A DNA stretch of 17,313 nucleotides from Bacteroidales bacterium (GTDB lineage: Bacteria; Bacteroidota; Bacteroidia; Bacteroidales; VadinHA17), in the NCBI GenBank assembly GCA_003520925.1, contig DOTV01000035.1, positions 13,463-30,775 of the forward strand, read 5' to 3'. Made by a program: the position numbers and the translations under genes. The first letter of the stretch is position 1. Each line of letters begins with the position of its first letter. The notes beneath the pieces are model-generated. The model had not been told where the DNA came from. It saw only the letters and a program-made list of their open reading frames with translations, and ran no database searches. Positions 6,838 to 15,266 of this stretch are shown one piece after another.

Positions 6838-9450
6838 ATGGATGATCAGGATCTTGAATTGGAAAAACCTGAATGGAAAGATGAACCAACCCCTGGTCCG
6901 GCTGCTTTGCATTCTGTTACAGCCTTGTCGGGAATGTATCAGGACTGGTTCCTCGATTATGCTTCATATGTAATTCTCGAGCGGGCAGTACCGCATCTTA
7001 ATGACGGGCTTAAACCGGTTCAGCGGCGCATTCTCCACTCCATGAAGAGGATGGATGACGGCCGCTACAATAAGGTGGCAAACATAATCGGGCATACGAT
7101 GCAGTTCCATCCCCATGGCGACGCTTCAATAGGTGATGCCCTGGTACAGCTCGGACAGAAGGATCTTCTGATCGATACCCAGGGAAACTGGGGAAACCTT
7201 CTTACCGGCGATGGCTCAGCAGCTCCAAGATATATTGAAGCAAGACTCTCAAAATTTGCACTTGAAGTCGTTTTCAACCCAAAAACAACTGAATGGAAGC
7301 TTTCATATGACGGCAGGAACAAAGAGCCTGTAACTCTTCCCGTAAAGTTTCCTCTGTTGCTCGCCCAGGGCGGTGAGGGCATTGCCGTTGGTCTGGCTTC
7401 AAAAATACTTCCCCATAATTTCAACGAAATTATCGATGCTTCTATTGATTATCTTCAGGGGAAAGATTTTGTTCTTTACCCCGATTTCCCTACCGGAGGT
7501 ATGATCGATATTTCGAAATATAATGACGGTCAGAGGGGCGGAGTGGTTAAAGTGAGGGCAAAAATAGAAAAACTTGATAAGAAAGCACTCGTAATAACTG
7601 AGATACCTTTTGGCAAAACCACTTCTAGTCTTATTGAATCGATTATTAAATCGAGTGAAAAAGGTAAGATCAAGATCCGGAAAATAGATGATAACACCTC
7701 CGCAAACGTTGAGATTGTAATTCACCTTATGCCGGGTGTCTCACCCGACAAGACTATCGACGCACTCTATGCTCTTACCGATTGCGAGTATTCAATCTCT
7801 CCTAATATCTGCGTTATCACCGGAAGCAAGCCTGTCTTTCTGGGAGCTGGCGATATCCTTCGCTATTCCACTGATAACACTGTTAAGCTGCTTAAAACAG
7901 AACTTGAGATCAGGGAAAATGAACTCCGTGAAGAGTGGCATCTTTCATCGCTCGAAAAAATATTCATTGAAGAGAAAATATACAGGGATATCGAGGAATG
8001 CGAGACATGGGAGTCGGTCATAAAAGCTATCGATGACGGTCTGAAGCCGTTTAAGAAGAAGTTTATAAGGGAGGTGACCCGCGAAGATATCATTATGCTC
8101 ACTGAAATCAAGATCAAAAGGATATCAAAATTTGATGCCAGGAAAGCAGATGAGCATATTAAAGGTATCGAAGCAGAGCTCGAGGAAGTAAAGAATCATC
8201 TCAATAATATAATTCCTTTTGCAGTCAATTATTTCAGACAGATCAAAAAGAAATTCGGAAAAGGGAAAGAAAGAAAGACCGAGATTAGGAGTTTTGACAC
8301 AATACTTGCAGCCAAGGTGGTCGCAAACAATGCCAAGTTGTATATCAATTACAAGGAAGGTTTTATAGGCACCGGACTGAAAAAAGACGAATTCGTATGC
8401 GATTGTTCCGATATCGATGATATCATAGTCATCCGAAAAGATGGCGGTTACCTGATCAAGAAAGTCGACGATAAGGTTTTTGTGGGGAATGACATAATTT
8501 ATGCCCAGGTTTTCCTTAAAAATGATGAACGTACAATCTACAATATTGTATATCAGGACGGAAAAGATGGTCCGTTGTATGTGAAACGATGTGCCATTTC
8601 AGGATTGACCCGCGATAAGGAGTATAACCTGACAAGAGGAACCCCGGGATCGAAGATAATTTACTTCAGCGCTAATCCTAATGGTGAAGCTGAGGTTATA
8701 AAGGTAAATCATAAGCCCAGGGCAAGACTCAAGAAACTGATTTTTGAATTTGATTTCGGACAGCTTGCAATCAAGGGGAAATCCTCAATGGGTAACATTC
8801 TTACAAAGAATGCTGTTCAGAAGGTGGCTCTCAAGGAGAAAGGATTGTCAACACTTGGGGGTAGGAAAATCTGGTTCGATGATGCTGTATTCAGGCTGAA
8901 TGTAGATGGGAGGGGCTTATTCCTGGGAGAGTTCAGCGCTGATGATAAAATAATTGTGATCACTAAAAACGGGTATTTCAGGGTTACCGGTTTTGATCTT
9001 TCAAACCATTTTGAGGATAACATACTCATAATTGAAAAGTATCGTGCCGGTAAAGTCTATTCAGTCATTTACTGGGATGCAGAACAGAAGTTTTATTATG
9101 TTAAGAGATTTACAATTGAAGAATCAGAAAAACCCCTTTGCTTCATAAATGAAGATCCTGAGTCTAAGCTTATCAGTATCACTGAAGTCGAGTATCCACG
9201 ATTTGAAATTCAATTCGGCGGAAAGAATAAAGACAGGGAGAATGAAATCATTGAAGTCGCTGAATTCATCAATGTAAAGAGTTACAAAGCAAAAGGGAAA
9301 CGGCTTACCAGTTTCATGGTCGACAACATCCAGGAAATTGAGCCGGTATTTATAAAGGAATCATCCTCCGAAAAGGAAGATGAAGAGGATGATGAACCTC
9401 AACATCAAGATAAGAAGATAGATCCGGCACAGATGAAGCTTGAGCTGTGA
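6838..9450 (+). CDS. parC: DNA topoisomerase IV subunit A
   Basis: This is the DNA breakage-rejoining subunit that partners ParE. The catalytic tyrosine is Tyr132 in APRYIEARLSKF, with the preceding Arg131. The winged-helix segment holds HPHGDASIGD (91-100), and LASKILPHNFNE matches the strand-passage region. A GyrA box (QRRGGRG) is not found in the C-terminal domain (about 482-835), which supports topoisomerase IV over gyrase. The position equivalent to E. coli GyrA Ser83 is Ala96, followed by Ser97; the Asp87 equivalent, Asp100, is kept. The end is strongly acidic (about 842-860, ESSSEKEDEEDDE). I chose ATG 6838 over GTG 6826 because AAGGAG (6821-6826) overlaps that GTG and sits 11 nt before the ATG. 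The length is 870 residues, typical of large Bacteroidota ParC. The aroK start overlaps its stop codon. Confidence 0.92.
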   Translation: MDDQDLELEKPEWKDEPTPGPAALHSVTALSGMYQDWFLDYASYVILERAVPHLNDGLKPVQRRILHSMKRMDDGRYNKVANIIGHTMQFHPHGDASIGDALVQLGQKDLLIDTQGNWGNLLTGDGSAAPRYIEARLSKFALEVVFNPKTTEWKLSYDGRNKEPVTLPVKFPLLLAQGGEGIAVGLASKILPHNFNEIIDASIDYLQGKDFVLYPDFPTGGMIDISKYNDGQRGGVVKVRAKIEKLDKKALVITEIPFGKTTSSLIESIIKSSEKGKIKIRKIDDNTSANVEIVIHLMPGVSPDKTIDALYALTDCEYSISPNICVITGSKPVFLGAGDILRYSTDNTVKLLKTELEIRENELREEWHLSSLEKIFIEEKIYRDIEECETWESVIKAIDDGLKPFKKKFIREVTREDIIMLTEIKIKRISKFDARKADEHIKGIEAELEEVKNHLNNIIPFAVNYFRQIKKKFGKGKERKTEIRSFDTILAAKVVANNAKLYINYKEGFIGTGLKKDEFVCDCSDIDDIIVIRKDGGYLIKKVDDKVFVGNDIIYAQVFLKNDERTIYNIVYQDGKDGPLYVKRCAISGLTRDKEYNLTRGTPGSKIIYFSANPNGEAEVIKVNHKPRARLKKLIFEFDFGQLAIKGKSSMGNILTKNAVQKVALKEKGLSTLGGRKIWFDDAVFRLNVDGRGLFLGEFSADDKIIVITKNGYFRVTGFDLSNHFEDNILIIEKYRAGKVYSVIYWDAEQKFYYVKRFTIEESEKPLCFINEDPESKLISITEVEYPRFEIQFGGKNKDRENEIIEVAEFINVKSYKAKGKRLTSFMVDNIQEIEPVFIKESSSEKEDEEDDEPQHQDKKIDPAQMKLEL

Positions 9451-9971
9451 TGTACCCGACAAACAAAATATTCCTGATAGGATTTATGGGAAGCGGCAAA
9501 TCGACCGCTGGCAGGAAACTTGCTTTTCAACTCAACTGGTCATTTTTTGACCTGGATGAAAAGATACAAAAAATGGCCGGTATGAATATACCCGATATTT
9601 TCTCTGTTAAAGGGGAGCCATATTTCCGTAAACTCGAGTCACAGGCACTTCATGACTTACAACATGAAACAAATGCAGTTATTTCAACTGGGGGAGGCAC
9701 TCCTTGTTTCGGCGATAATATGGATTTTATGATCTCCTGCGGACTTACAATTTATATCAGAATGACTCCTGTCAGCCTGATAGAACGCCTTGAAGGATCA
9801 TCTGAAAAACGTCCTTTACTAATTGGAATTGACAGTAACGGCCTTCCTGATTACATAACTTCAAAGCTTGCTGAACGTGAAAAATGGTATTCAAAGTCTG
9901 AAATTGTATTTGATGGCGTCAATAACGATATTCTGGATTTATTGTCACTGATTAAGAAACAGATAAGGTAA
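9450..9971 (+). CDS. aroK: Shikimate kinase
   Basis: The enzyme phosphorylates shikimate at the 3-OH with ATP, the fifth step of the chorismate pathway to aromatic amino acids. The P-loop is GFMGSGKST (11-19). The shikimate-binding acid is FDLDEKI (33-39, with Asp34 and Asp36), followed by Arg60 in EPYFRKLE and the STGGGT loop (79-84). The lid region contains EKRPLL, whose arginine contacts ATP in the family. The length of 173 residues is typical. The frame also contains a GTG at 9447, but ATG 9450 makes the compact TGATG overlap with the parC stop and puts the P-loop at its normal distance from the start. The overlap implies translational coupling to parC. No other aro gene is nearby, so the link with topoisomerase is probably only shared expression. 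Confidence 0.92.
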   Translation: MYPTNKIFLIGFMGSGKSTAGRKLAFQLNWSFFDLDEKIQKMAGMNIPDIFSVKGEPYFRKLESQALHDLQHETNAVISTGGGTPCFGDNMDFMISCGLTIYIRMTPVSLIERLEGSSEKRPLLIGIDSNGLPDYITSKLAEREKWYSKSEIVFDGVNNDILDLLSLIKKQIR

Positions 9972-10026
9972 TGATTATTGAGTTTATTTTCTTAAATTAG
10001 GATGTTAAATAAATAGTGTCGGGTTT

Positions 10027-11808
10027 ATGGGAAACAGGCTGTATCTTCTCCCCGTTCAGAAAATGAAAACAGAACCGGACTTGAATGAATGGGGAAATCT
10101 GAAACACAAATATTCAGGGAAAACACTCTTAAAGACAAATCTTTATTTTTTGGAAACCGGCGATCTGTCAGTACTTGACGGGATTAAGAACAGATGGTTT
10201 TTTGAGGAACTGTTAGCTTATACCACTGCCAATAATGATATAAACCTGTTACCGGCCCTGAAGAAGATAGCAGGATCGGTAAAATTTGATGAAAGCCTTC
10301 GCCAGCAATCATCAGAAATTGCTGAAAAAATTGAAGAACAGGTCAAAAAGGAAAAAGACAATCTGAAAATTCCTTCAACCCCGTATGAGGGTACAAAGGC
10401 TGATAGCGCGCGGAGAATGCTGGCCGGAACCAGATATCCGCAGACCACAGAGATCCTTCGGCTATTGAGAGATAAATCGCATGAGCTGAAACGGCTTGCA
10501 CTATTCCTCATCGGTAAATTCAAAATGACCGATATGATCCAGGAGGTTTGTGAATGCCTCAGCGTTCAGGGAATTGAAGATGATGCATATTCAGTGCTGC
10601 TGGGTTTTGGAGATGCTGCAGCAAAGGAGGTCGACAGATATTATATGAAGGCATCCGGAAACATAAATGCGGGAAAGGTCCTTCTGAGGCTTCTGTCTAA
10701 AATTAACACTAAGGAAGACATGGCCTTTCTTATTGACCGGCTCTCTTCAAATTCGAGACTGATAAAGGAAATGTGCCTTGATACACTCATAAAAACCGGT
10801 TACAGAGTAAAGGAAAATGAAAGGGAAAAGCTTAAAAAAAATATAATTGAGACGTTTGGTACACTTTCGTGGATAATCATGGCTCAGGTTTCGCTTAAGA
10901 ACAATAACAGCGAATTTCTTTCAGCTGAAATGGATAAGGAATACTCCAGATGGAAGGATTATCTTCAGAACCTTTTATTCCTTACCTATGGGGAAAAAGC
11001 GATTGTTTCCGGAAAGGATAACCCAAACGAAAAAGATGAATACGGTAAAATGATTCCTGAGATAACCGTAATCATTTATGGAAACGACCGGGAAAAAGGT
11101 ACTGAAAATGTTTCAGATCAGGGATATTACAAGAGGCTGCTTAAAAGACTTCAGGGCTATTTCCCTGTTGAGGTTCCCTCTTTTAAAACAATGCTTGAAG
11201 ATATTATTAACTGCGATTACAATCTCATAAGTGTGTGGACAAAGGCCTGCGCGCTCAGAATAGTGCCAGAGATCGGGGACGAAGAGTTTGGTGAATCGAT
11301 TGTCGCTCTGCTCTTCAGCCCTGAAGAGATACTTCGTGAAGAGTCGGCCCGGCTATTGTCGCGATCAGGTTTGGAGCTATACAAGGCTGCCTCGGAAAGA
11401 ATCCCAGGGGCCTCCAGAAAACATCTTGACAGAATAATTTCAGGTGAAATAAACGAGAAGGAGTTTGTTTTTGAGAAGGTAAGGTTCCTTGCATCATGTT
11501 TCAAAGAAATTAAAGAAGATGAATTGCTAATCCTTGCTTATAAATTGTCGTTTGCGAGGAATGATGAAAAGGGAATTTATTCACAACCGTCAAATACGAT
11601 TGCATGGTCGTTCTCCTCTGAAAAAAGTGAACCTGAAATTTTCGTCAATCACGAAGATATTACTGATCCCGGTAAAATCGTAAGGGACATGAGAATGAAC
11701 AGTTATTTCTGTTATGTTATGTCTTTGAACACTATCAGGGAGTTTAACTTTCAATATCCTGAAAGCTCTTTCGGGATTTATAAATACATAGATAATTGCA
11801 AAGAATAA
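10027..11808 (+). CDS. HEAT-repeat protein with degenerate cyclic-nucleotide-binding-like C-terminus
   Basis: The protein has 593 residues, with no signal peptide or membrane segment. Paired amphipathic helices resembling HEAT repeats run from about 54 to 320 and again 395-470, for example TTEILRLLRDKSHELKRLALFLIGKF (140-165, cited by ends) and the segment around ILREESARLLSRSG (435-448). From about 481 the sequence FEKVRFLASCFKEIKEDELLILA (482-504, cited by ends) resembles the entry helix of CRP-like cyclic-nucleotide-binding domains. A beta-rich stretch to the end follows, but the GE...R phosphate cassette is not recognisable, so ligand binding is unlikely. HEAT plus cNMP domains occur in Bacteroidota ATP/ADP-translocase-like proteins, but the transporter part is absent here. 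The nSTAND NTPase gene follows after 12 bp, so the two probably act together, with this protein as scaffold or partner. Confidence 0.7.
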   Translation: MGNRLYLLPVQKMKTEPDLNEWGNLKHKYSGKTLLKTNLYFLETGDLSVLDGIKNRWFFEELLAYTTANNDINLLPALKKIAGSVKFDESLRQQSSEIAEKIEEQVKKEKDNLKIPSTPYEGTKADSARRMLAGTRYPQTTEILRLLRDKSHELKRLALFLIGKFKMTDMIQEVCECLSVQGIEDDAYSVLLGFGDAAAKEVDRYYMKASGNINAGKVLLRLLSKINTKEDMAFLIDRLSSNSRLIKEMCLDTLIKTGYRVKENEREKLKKNIIETFGTLSWIIMAQVSLKNNNSEFLSAEMDKEYSRWKDYLQNLLFLTYGEKAIVSGKDNPNEKDEYGKMIPEITVIIYGNDREKGTENVSDQGYYKRLLKRLQGYFPVEVPSFKTMLEDIINCDYNLISVWTKACALRIVPEIGDEEFGESIVALLFSPEEILREESARLLSRSGLELYKAASERIPGASRKHLDRIISGEINEKEFVFEKVRFLASCFKEIKEDELLILAYKLSFARNDEKGIYSQPSNTIAWSFSSEKSEPEIFVNHEDITDPGKIVRDMRMNSYFCYVMSLNTIREFNFQYPESSFGIYKYIDNCKE

Positions 11809-11820
11809 TTCAATTTTTAT

Positions 11821-14800
11821 ATGGTTCCGGTAAATTTAAAAGAAGAAAAATTCAGTCCATTTCCGGGATTACGGCCATTTAGTCCTGATGAGAGTGAATA
11901 TTTTTTCGGACGCGAAAATGAAAGTGAAGTTATTGCAGCAAAGCTTCTGAAAAGCAGATTCATCGCTGTCACCGGAGCATCCGGAAGCGGAAAATCTTCC
12001 CTCGTAATCTGCGGATTGATGCCTATTATAAGAGGTCTCTCTGCAAAAGGGGAAGGGATATGGCGGATTCTTTCAATGCGACCCGGGATTGATCCATTTG
12101 GCAACCTTGCAGATGCATTTGCCGGTAATATTTTTGGCACCGGACATGAAAAAGAGTTCAGGGGCGAAATCCTGAATCTTCTGAAAGATGGAACTGAAGG
12201 TATTGCTGAGGTAATGAGGAGACAATCAGCAATAATAAACGGCAGAGTTCTTTTGTTTATCGATCAGTTTGAGGAACTGTTCCTGGGAAAATCATCAGGG
12301 ACAGGAACAGGATCACGACCTGATGTATCAAAGTTTATTAACCTTATCACGAATGCAATCACCCATGTTAACCCTGACTTCTACCTTGTTATAGCTCTCA
12401 GGTCCGATCTGTTAACAGAATGTGCTTACTACAGAAGCTTCACAAATCTAATTAACAACAGCAACTTCCTTGTATCAAAAATGAACAGGGAGTCCATCAG
12501 GGAAGCGATCACAGGACCTGTAAGAAATTCAGGTGCGGAAATTGATCCCGATCTTGTTGAGCTTCTGATCGGCGAAGTAAACGACCGTTCCGATCAGCTT
12601 CCTGTCCTGCAGCATGCACTGATGAGGACATGGATGCACTGGAAGGAGCTTGATGAGCCTGAAAGACCTCTTGATTTTTCTGATTACTTTTCAATCGGAA
12701 CAATGAGAGATGCCATTTCGAGACATGCCGATGAAGTATATGATAAACTGAGTCCTGACACAAAGAAAATATGTGAAAGATTTTTCAAGATAATTACAGG
12801 GAAAGGATCTGATAACAAAGGTGTAAGCTATCCTTCAAATTTTAGTGATTTAAGATCAGCAATCAGGTGCAGTGCCGATGAGTTGTCGGAGGTTATCGAG
12901 AAATTCCGTAACCCTTCAATATCTGTACTTACTCCGCATTATTCAGTCAGGCTGGACGAAAATTCAGTTATTGATATCTCCCACGTAAGCGTTATCCATC
13001 TCTGGGAACGCCTTAAAAAATGGGTTGAGGAGGAATCTTCATCTGTCGAAATGTATCTCTGGCTGTCAGAAGCATCAGCATTGTACCAGCAGGGGAAAAA
13101 AGGACTTCTGAAACAACCTGAGCTTCAGCTTGCATTGAACTGGCGTGATGAAAACAAACCTACAATCTGGTGGGCACGGAAATTTAATCCTGCCTATGAA
13201 AGGGCAATGGTTTATCTCCGTACAAGCGAAAAAGAACATAAAGAATCGGAAGAGAGGAAATTAAGGCACAGCAGAAGGAGACTAAGCAGGATAAAAATCA
13301 TCTCATCAATACTCGGAGGTTTTGCGATAGTAGCTGCTATGATTACAATCGCAGCTTTTGTATCAAAACTTTCGGCAGATAACCGGCGTCGGATAGCAGA
13401 AAAACAGAAAGAAGATATTGCAGTACAGAAAAATGCATCGGATCAATATGCCTCTGTGGTTTTGAAAAAGTCTTTTCTTTCCGATTCATCTGCACTGGCG
13501 GCTTCACGCAGGGAACAGATGGAGAGAATTCTCAGGTTGAATGCTGAAAATCAGATTCTTCTAACCAGGGAGGAAATTGTTGAAGCCAGAAGACAATCTG
13601 AATCTGCAATTCAGGTCAGCCTGCTTGCAAATATGAATGCAGATTCGGCGGTGCGTCTGAAAAATGAAACCCAGAGACTCAGAATGATAACAGTGGCAAA
13701 ATCAATGGCACTTAGATCCCTTCAGATACCGGAGCAGAATGATCTTCAAGCTCTTCTGGCTTATCAGGGTTATCTTTTCAATAAAAAGAATGGAGGAAAC
13801 AGAAATGATGCAGATATTTATTCAGGTCTTTATACTCTGGCCAAAGAAAATGGCAGCAATAAAATAAAATCTTACACCGGTATTGAAAGCCCGGTAAGAA
13901 GCATTGCATTTGTTCCCGGTAAAAATGAGTTTTATGCATCTGATTCCCGTGGCAGGATTCTAAAATGGGAACTTGGCAGTTGGGAACAGAGTTTCAGGGT
14001 TGTCTATTCCGGGAATGAGGTAATTGAGGTTATGGCTGTCAGCCCGGGATCGGACTGGCTTGCATGCGGCGGATCGGACAGCGGGATAAGAATGATCCCT
14101 GTCAACGGCAGCGAACAGCAATATGAACTGAAAGGTCATTCCGGGAAAATAAGGTCGCTTGTATTCTCTTTTGACGGCAGGTTCCTGTATTCAGCCGCCG
14201 TCGACGGCAAAGTGATTAAATGGGATCTCTCCGCCAGGAGTTCAGTCGAGATTTCAACTGATATGACTAAGATTACTTCAATTGACCTATCCTCAGGCAA
14301 CAGATATATTGCAGGAATAAGCGATCAGGGGAAAGGTCTTGTATGGAACCAGGAACAGAGTTCTGACAAGTTCAGGATAGAGCCTCTGGGTAAAAAAATC
14401 AGGAACTTAAGATTCATGCCCGGTGAAAATAAGATAGCAGTGGGATACGATGATGGTACTATTGAGTTATGGGATGTTGCGGCCAGGGAGAAAATATCCG
14501 AATTCCGGGCTCATAATGGTGAAATATACGATATCCGGTTCAATGGGAGGCTTTCGCAGATGGCTACCGCCGGCAATGATGGAAAACTGAAACTGTGGGA
14601 TACAAATGACCTGGTTGCACCACCGGTCACCTTCACCGATAAAGATGATACTGTGATTGCTTTTGAATTCAGTCCCGATGGAGAAGTGATCCTTTCAGGC
14701 ACTTCGGGAACCCAGCCTAAACTTACGGCACGTCCTGCCTTCGTCGATTCCTTTGCCGCCGACGGCTGCTCTTATGTTACCAGAAATTTCACACCCGAAG

Positions 14801-14889
14801 AGTGGCAGGCCTATATCGGAAAGGATATTTCCTACGAAAAAACCTGTACCGGAGCTGATTATAATATTAAGATCAGGGAGATAAGGTAA
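11821..14889 (+). CDS. nSTAND NTPase with transmembrane helix, coiled coil and WD40 propeller
   Basis: The protein has 1022 residues. The N-terminal FSPFPGLRPF (11-20) and FFGRENE (28-34) mark the nSTAND1 family of STAND NTPases. Walker A is TGASGSGKSS (51-60), Walker B is VLLFIDQFEELF (143-154), and IALRSDLL (191-198) resembles a sensor arginine. A basic run (479-491) is followed by one hydrophobic helix (about 492-515), a charged helical coiled-coil region (about 520-640), then seven WD40-like repeats (about 686-970) ending in WE, IP, WD, WN, WD, WD and a degenerate last blade. The tail (about 983-1009) holds C983 and C1009 in a CSYVTRNFTPEEW...YEKTC pattern that I recall from other WD40-nSTAND proteins. 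STAND proteins are ATP-driven switches released by a ligand bound to the repeats. No N-terminal effector domain is present, so the effector may be the upstream HEAT protein or unknown. Confidence 0.88.
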   Translation: MVPVNLKEEKFSPFPGLRPFSPDESEYFFGRENESEVIAAKLLKSRFIAVTGASGSGKSSLVICGLMPIIRGLSAKGEGIWRILSMRPGIDPFGNLADAFAGNIFGTGHEKEFRGEILNLLKDGTEGIAEVMRRQSAIINGRVLLFIDQFEELFLGKSSGTGTGSRPDVSKFINLITNAITHVNPDFYLVIALRSDLLTECAYYRSFTNLINNSNFLVSKMNRESIREAITGPVRNSGAEIDPDLVELLIGEVNDRSDQLPVLQHALMRTWMHWKELDEPERPLDFSDYFSIGTMRDAISRHADEVYDKLSPDTKKICERFFKIITGKGSDNKGVSYPSNFSDLRSAIRCSADELSEVIEKFRNPSISVLTPHYSVRLDENSVIDISHVSVIHLWERLKKWVEEESSSVEMYLWLSEASALYQQGKKGLLKQPELQLALNWRDENKPTIWWARKFNPAYERAMVYLRTSEKEHKESEERKLRHSRRRLSRIKIISSILGGFAIVAAMITIAAFVSKLSADNRRRIAEKQKEDIAVQKNASDQYASVVLKKSFLSDSSALAASRREQMERILRLNAENQILLTREEIVEARRQSESAIQVSLLANMNADSAVRLKNETQRLRMITVAKSMALRSLQIPEQNDLQALLAYQGYLFNKKNGGNRNDADIYSGLYTLAKENGSNKIKSYTGIESPVRSIAFVPGKNEFYASDSRGRILKWELGSWEQSFRVVYSGNEVIEVMAVSPGSDWLACGGSDSGIRMIPVNGSEQQYELKGHSGKIRSLVFSFDGRFLYSAAVDGKVIKWDLSARSSVEISTDMTKITSIDLSSGNRYIAGISDQGKGLVWNQEQSSDKFRIEPLGKKIRNLRFMPGENKIAVGYDDGTIELWDVAAREKISEFRAHNGEIYDIRFNGRLSQMATAGNDGKLKLWDTNDLVAPPVTFTDKDDTVIAFEFSPDGEVILSGTSGTQPKLTARPAFVDSFAADGCSYVTRNFTPEEWQAYIGKDISYEKTCTGADYNIKIREIR

Positions 14890-14897
14890 AAATCATG

Positions 14898-15068
14898 TAC
14901 TCACCCCCTAATGTTCCCCCTCTCTACTTCCCTCAACCTGGCTCCTTCGCTAAAATTGCCCACTGGGCAATTTCTTTACGCTCGGCCCTGTAAAGAGGGG
15001 GAATTTATTAGTATACAGTAAGTTAAAGCCCCCTCTTTGCAAAGCAGTGAGAGGGTTGGGGGTGAGTA
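14898..15068. repeat. Composite palindromic (MITE-like) repeat
   Basis: A perfect 11-bp terminal inverted repeat, tactcaccccc (14898-14908) and gggggtgagta (15058-15068), encloses two hairpins. Hairpin A pairs ccccctct (14916-14923) with agaggggg (14994-15001). Hairpin B pairs ccctct (15031-15036) with agaggg (15050-15055). In addition, aaagaggggg (14992-15001) is the exact inverse of ccccctcttt (15029-15038), so alternative folds exist. No transposase frame is present, so any mobility would depend on one elsewhere. The element lies 8 bp after the STAND gene stop codon and could end that transcript. Confidence 0.7.
14940..14987. repeat. Nested hairpin inside the composite repeat (possible terminator)
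   Basis: The core is a perfect 9-bp stem, aaattgccc (14953-14961) and gggcaattt (14965-14973), with a 3-nt loop. The outer ggc (14940-14942) and gcc (14984-14986) ends and the loosely complementary flanks suggest a palindrome of about 48 bp. It sits entirely within the loop of hairpin A and is unlike the C/G-tract sequence around it. The stem is preceded by an A-run and followed by tttcttt, so it could work as a rho-independent terminator for the STAND operon in either direction. Confidence 0.6.
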
Positions 15069-15266
15069 TATGAGATTCAGGTTAGCAGTGACTTTGGTTG
15101 AGTGCATGAGATACAGAGAGGATATAAGGTAGAGAATAAGTTGATCCATGAACAACTTTAAATCCTCAATGAAAGCTTCACTCAAAATTTAACTAAATTT
15201 GACCCGGTAATTTTGTATCCTGAACAAGTACCAGTTTATTATGTTTAAGATTATACAAATCATAAT
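15069..15266 (+). promoter_or_regulatory. gpmI upstream region with two -7-like boxes
   Basis: No gene is visible in these 198 bp. Two exact TAnnTTTG matches occur, TAAATTTG (15194-15201) and TAATTTTG (15208-15215), 50-70 nt before the gpmI ATG. Neither has a convincing TTTG at the 19-21 nt upstream spacing, so assignment as the gpmI promoter is weak. The region is AT-rich, and a short imperfect direct repeat atgagatwcag is at 15070 and 15106. Confidence 0.25.

Noticed and set aside
6334..6912. 192-residue open frame antisense to the parE/parC junction
   Set aside because: It lies opposite well-supported conserved coding sequence, and its translation shows no recognisable motif. It is a shadow of parE and parC.
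9972..10026. Promoter for the HEAT gene around TAAATTAG (9993-10000)
   Set aside because: It departs from TAnnTTTG, and the nearest upstream TTG is only 12 nt away, so the match is no better than chance in AT-rich DNA.
10027..14889. Calling the HEAT/nSTAND pair a confirmed antiphage system
   Set aside because: There is no effector nuclease, protease, TIR domain or other defence gene nearby, and the flanks are housekeeping genes. It is kept as a hypothesis only.
15070..15116. Imperfect direct repeat atgagatwcag upstream of gpmI
   Set aside because: Two short copies with one mismatch and no symmetry or promoter relation are not enough for an operator call.
14976..15185. Small antisense open frame after the STAND gene
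   Set aside because: It is mostly translated repeat sequence, with no start context or motif to support it.
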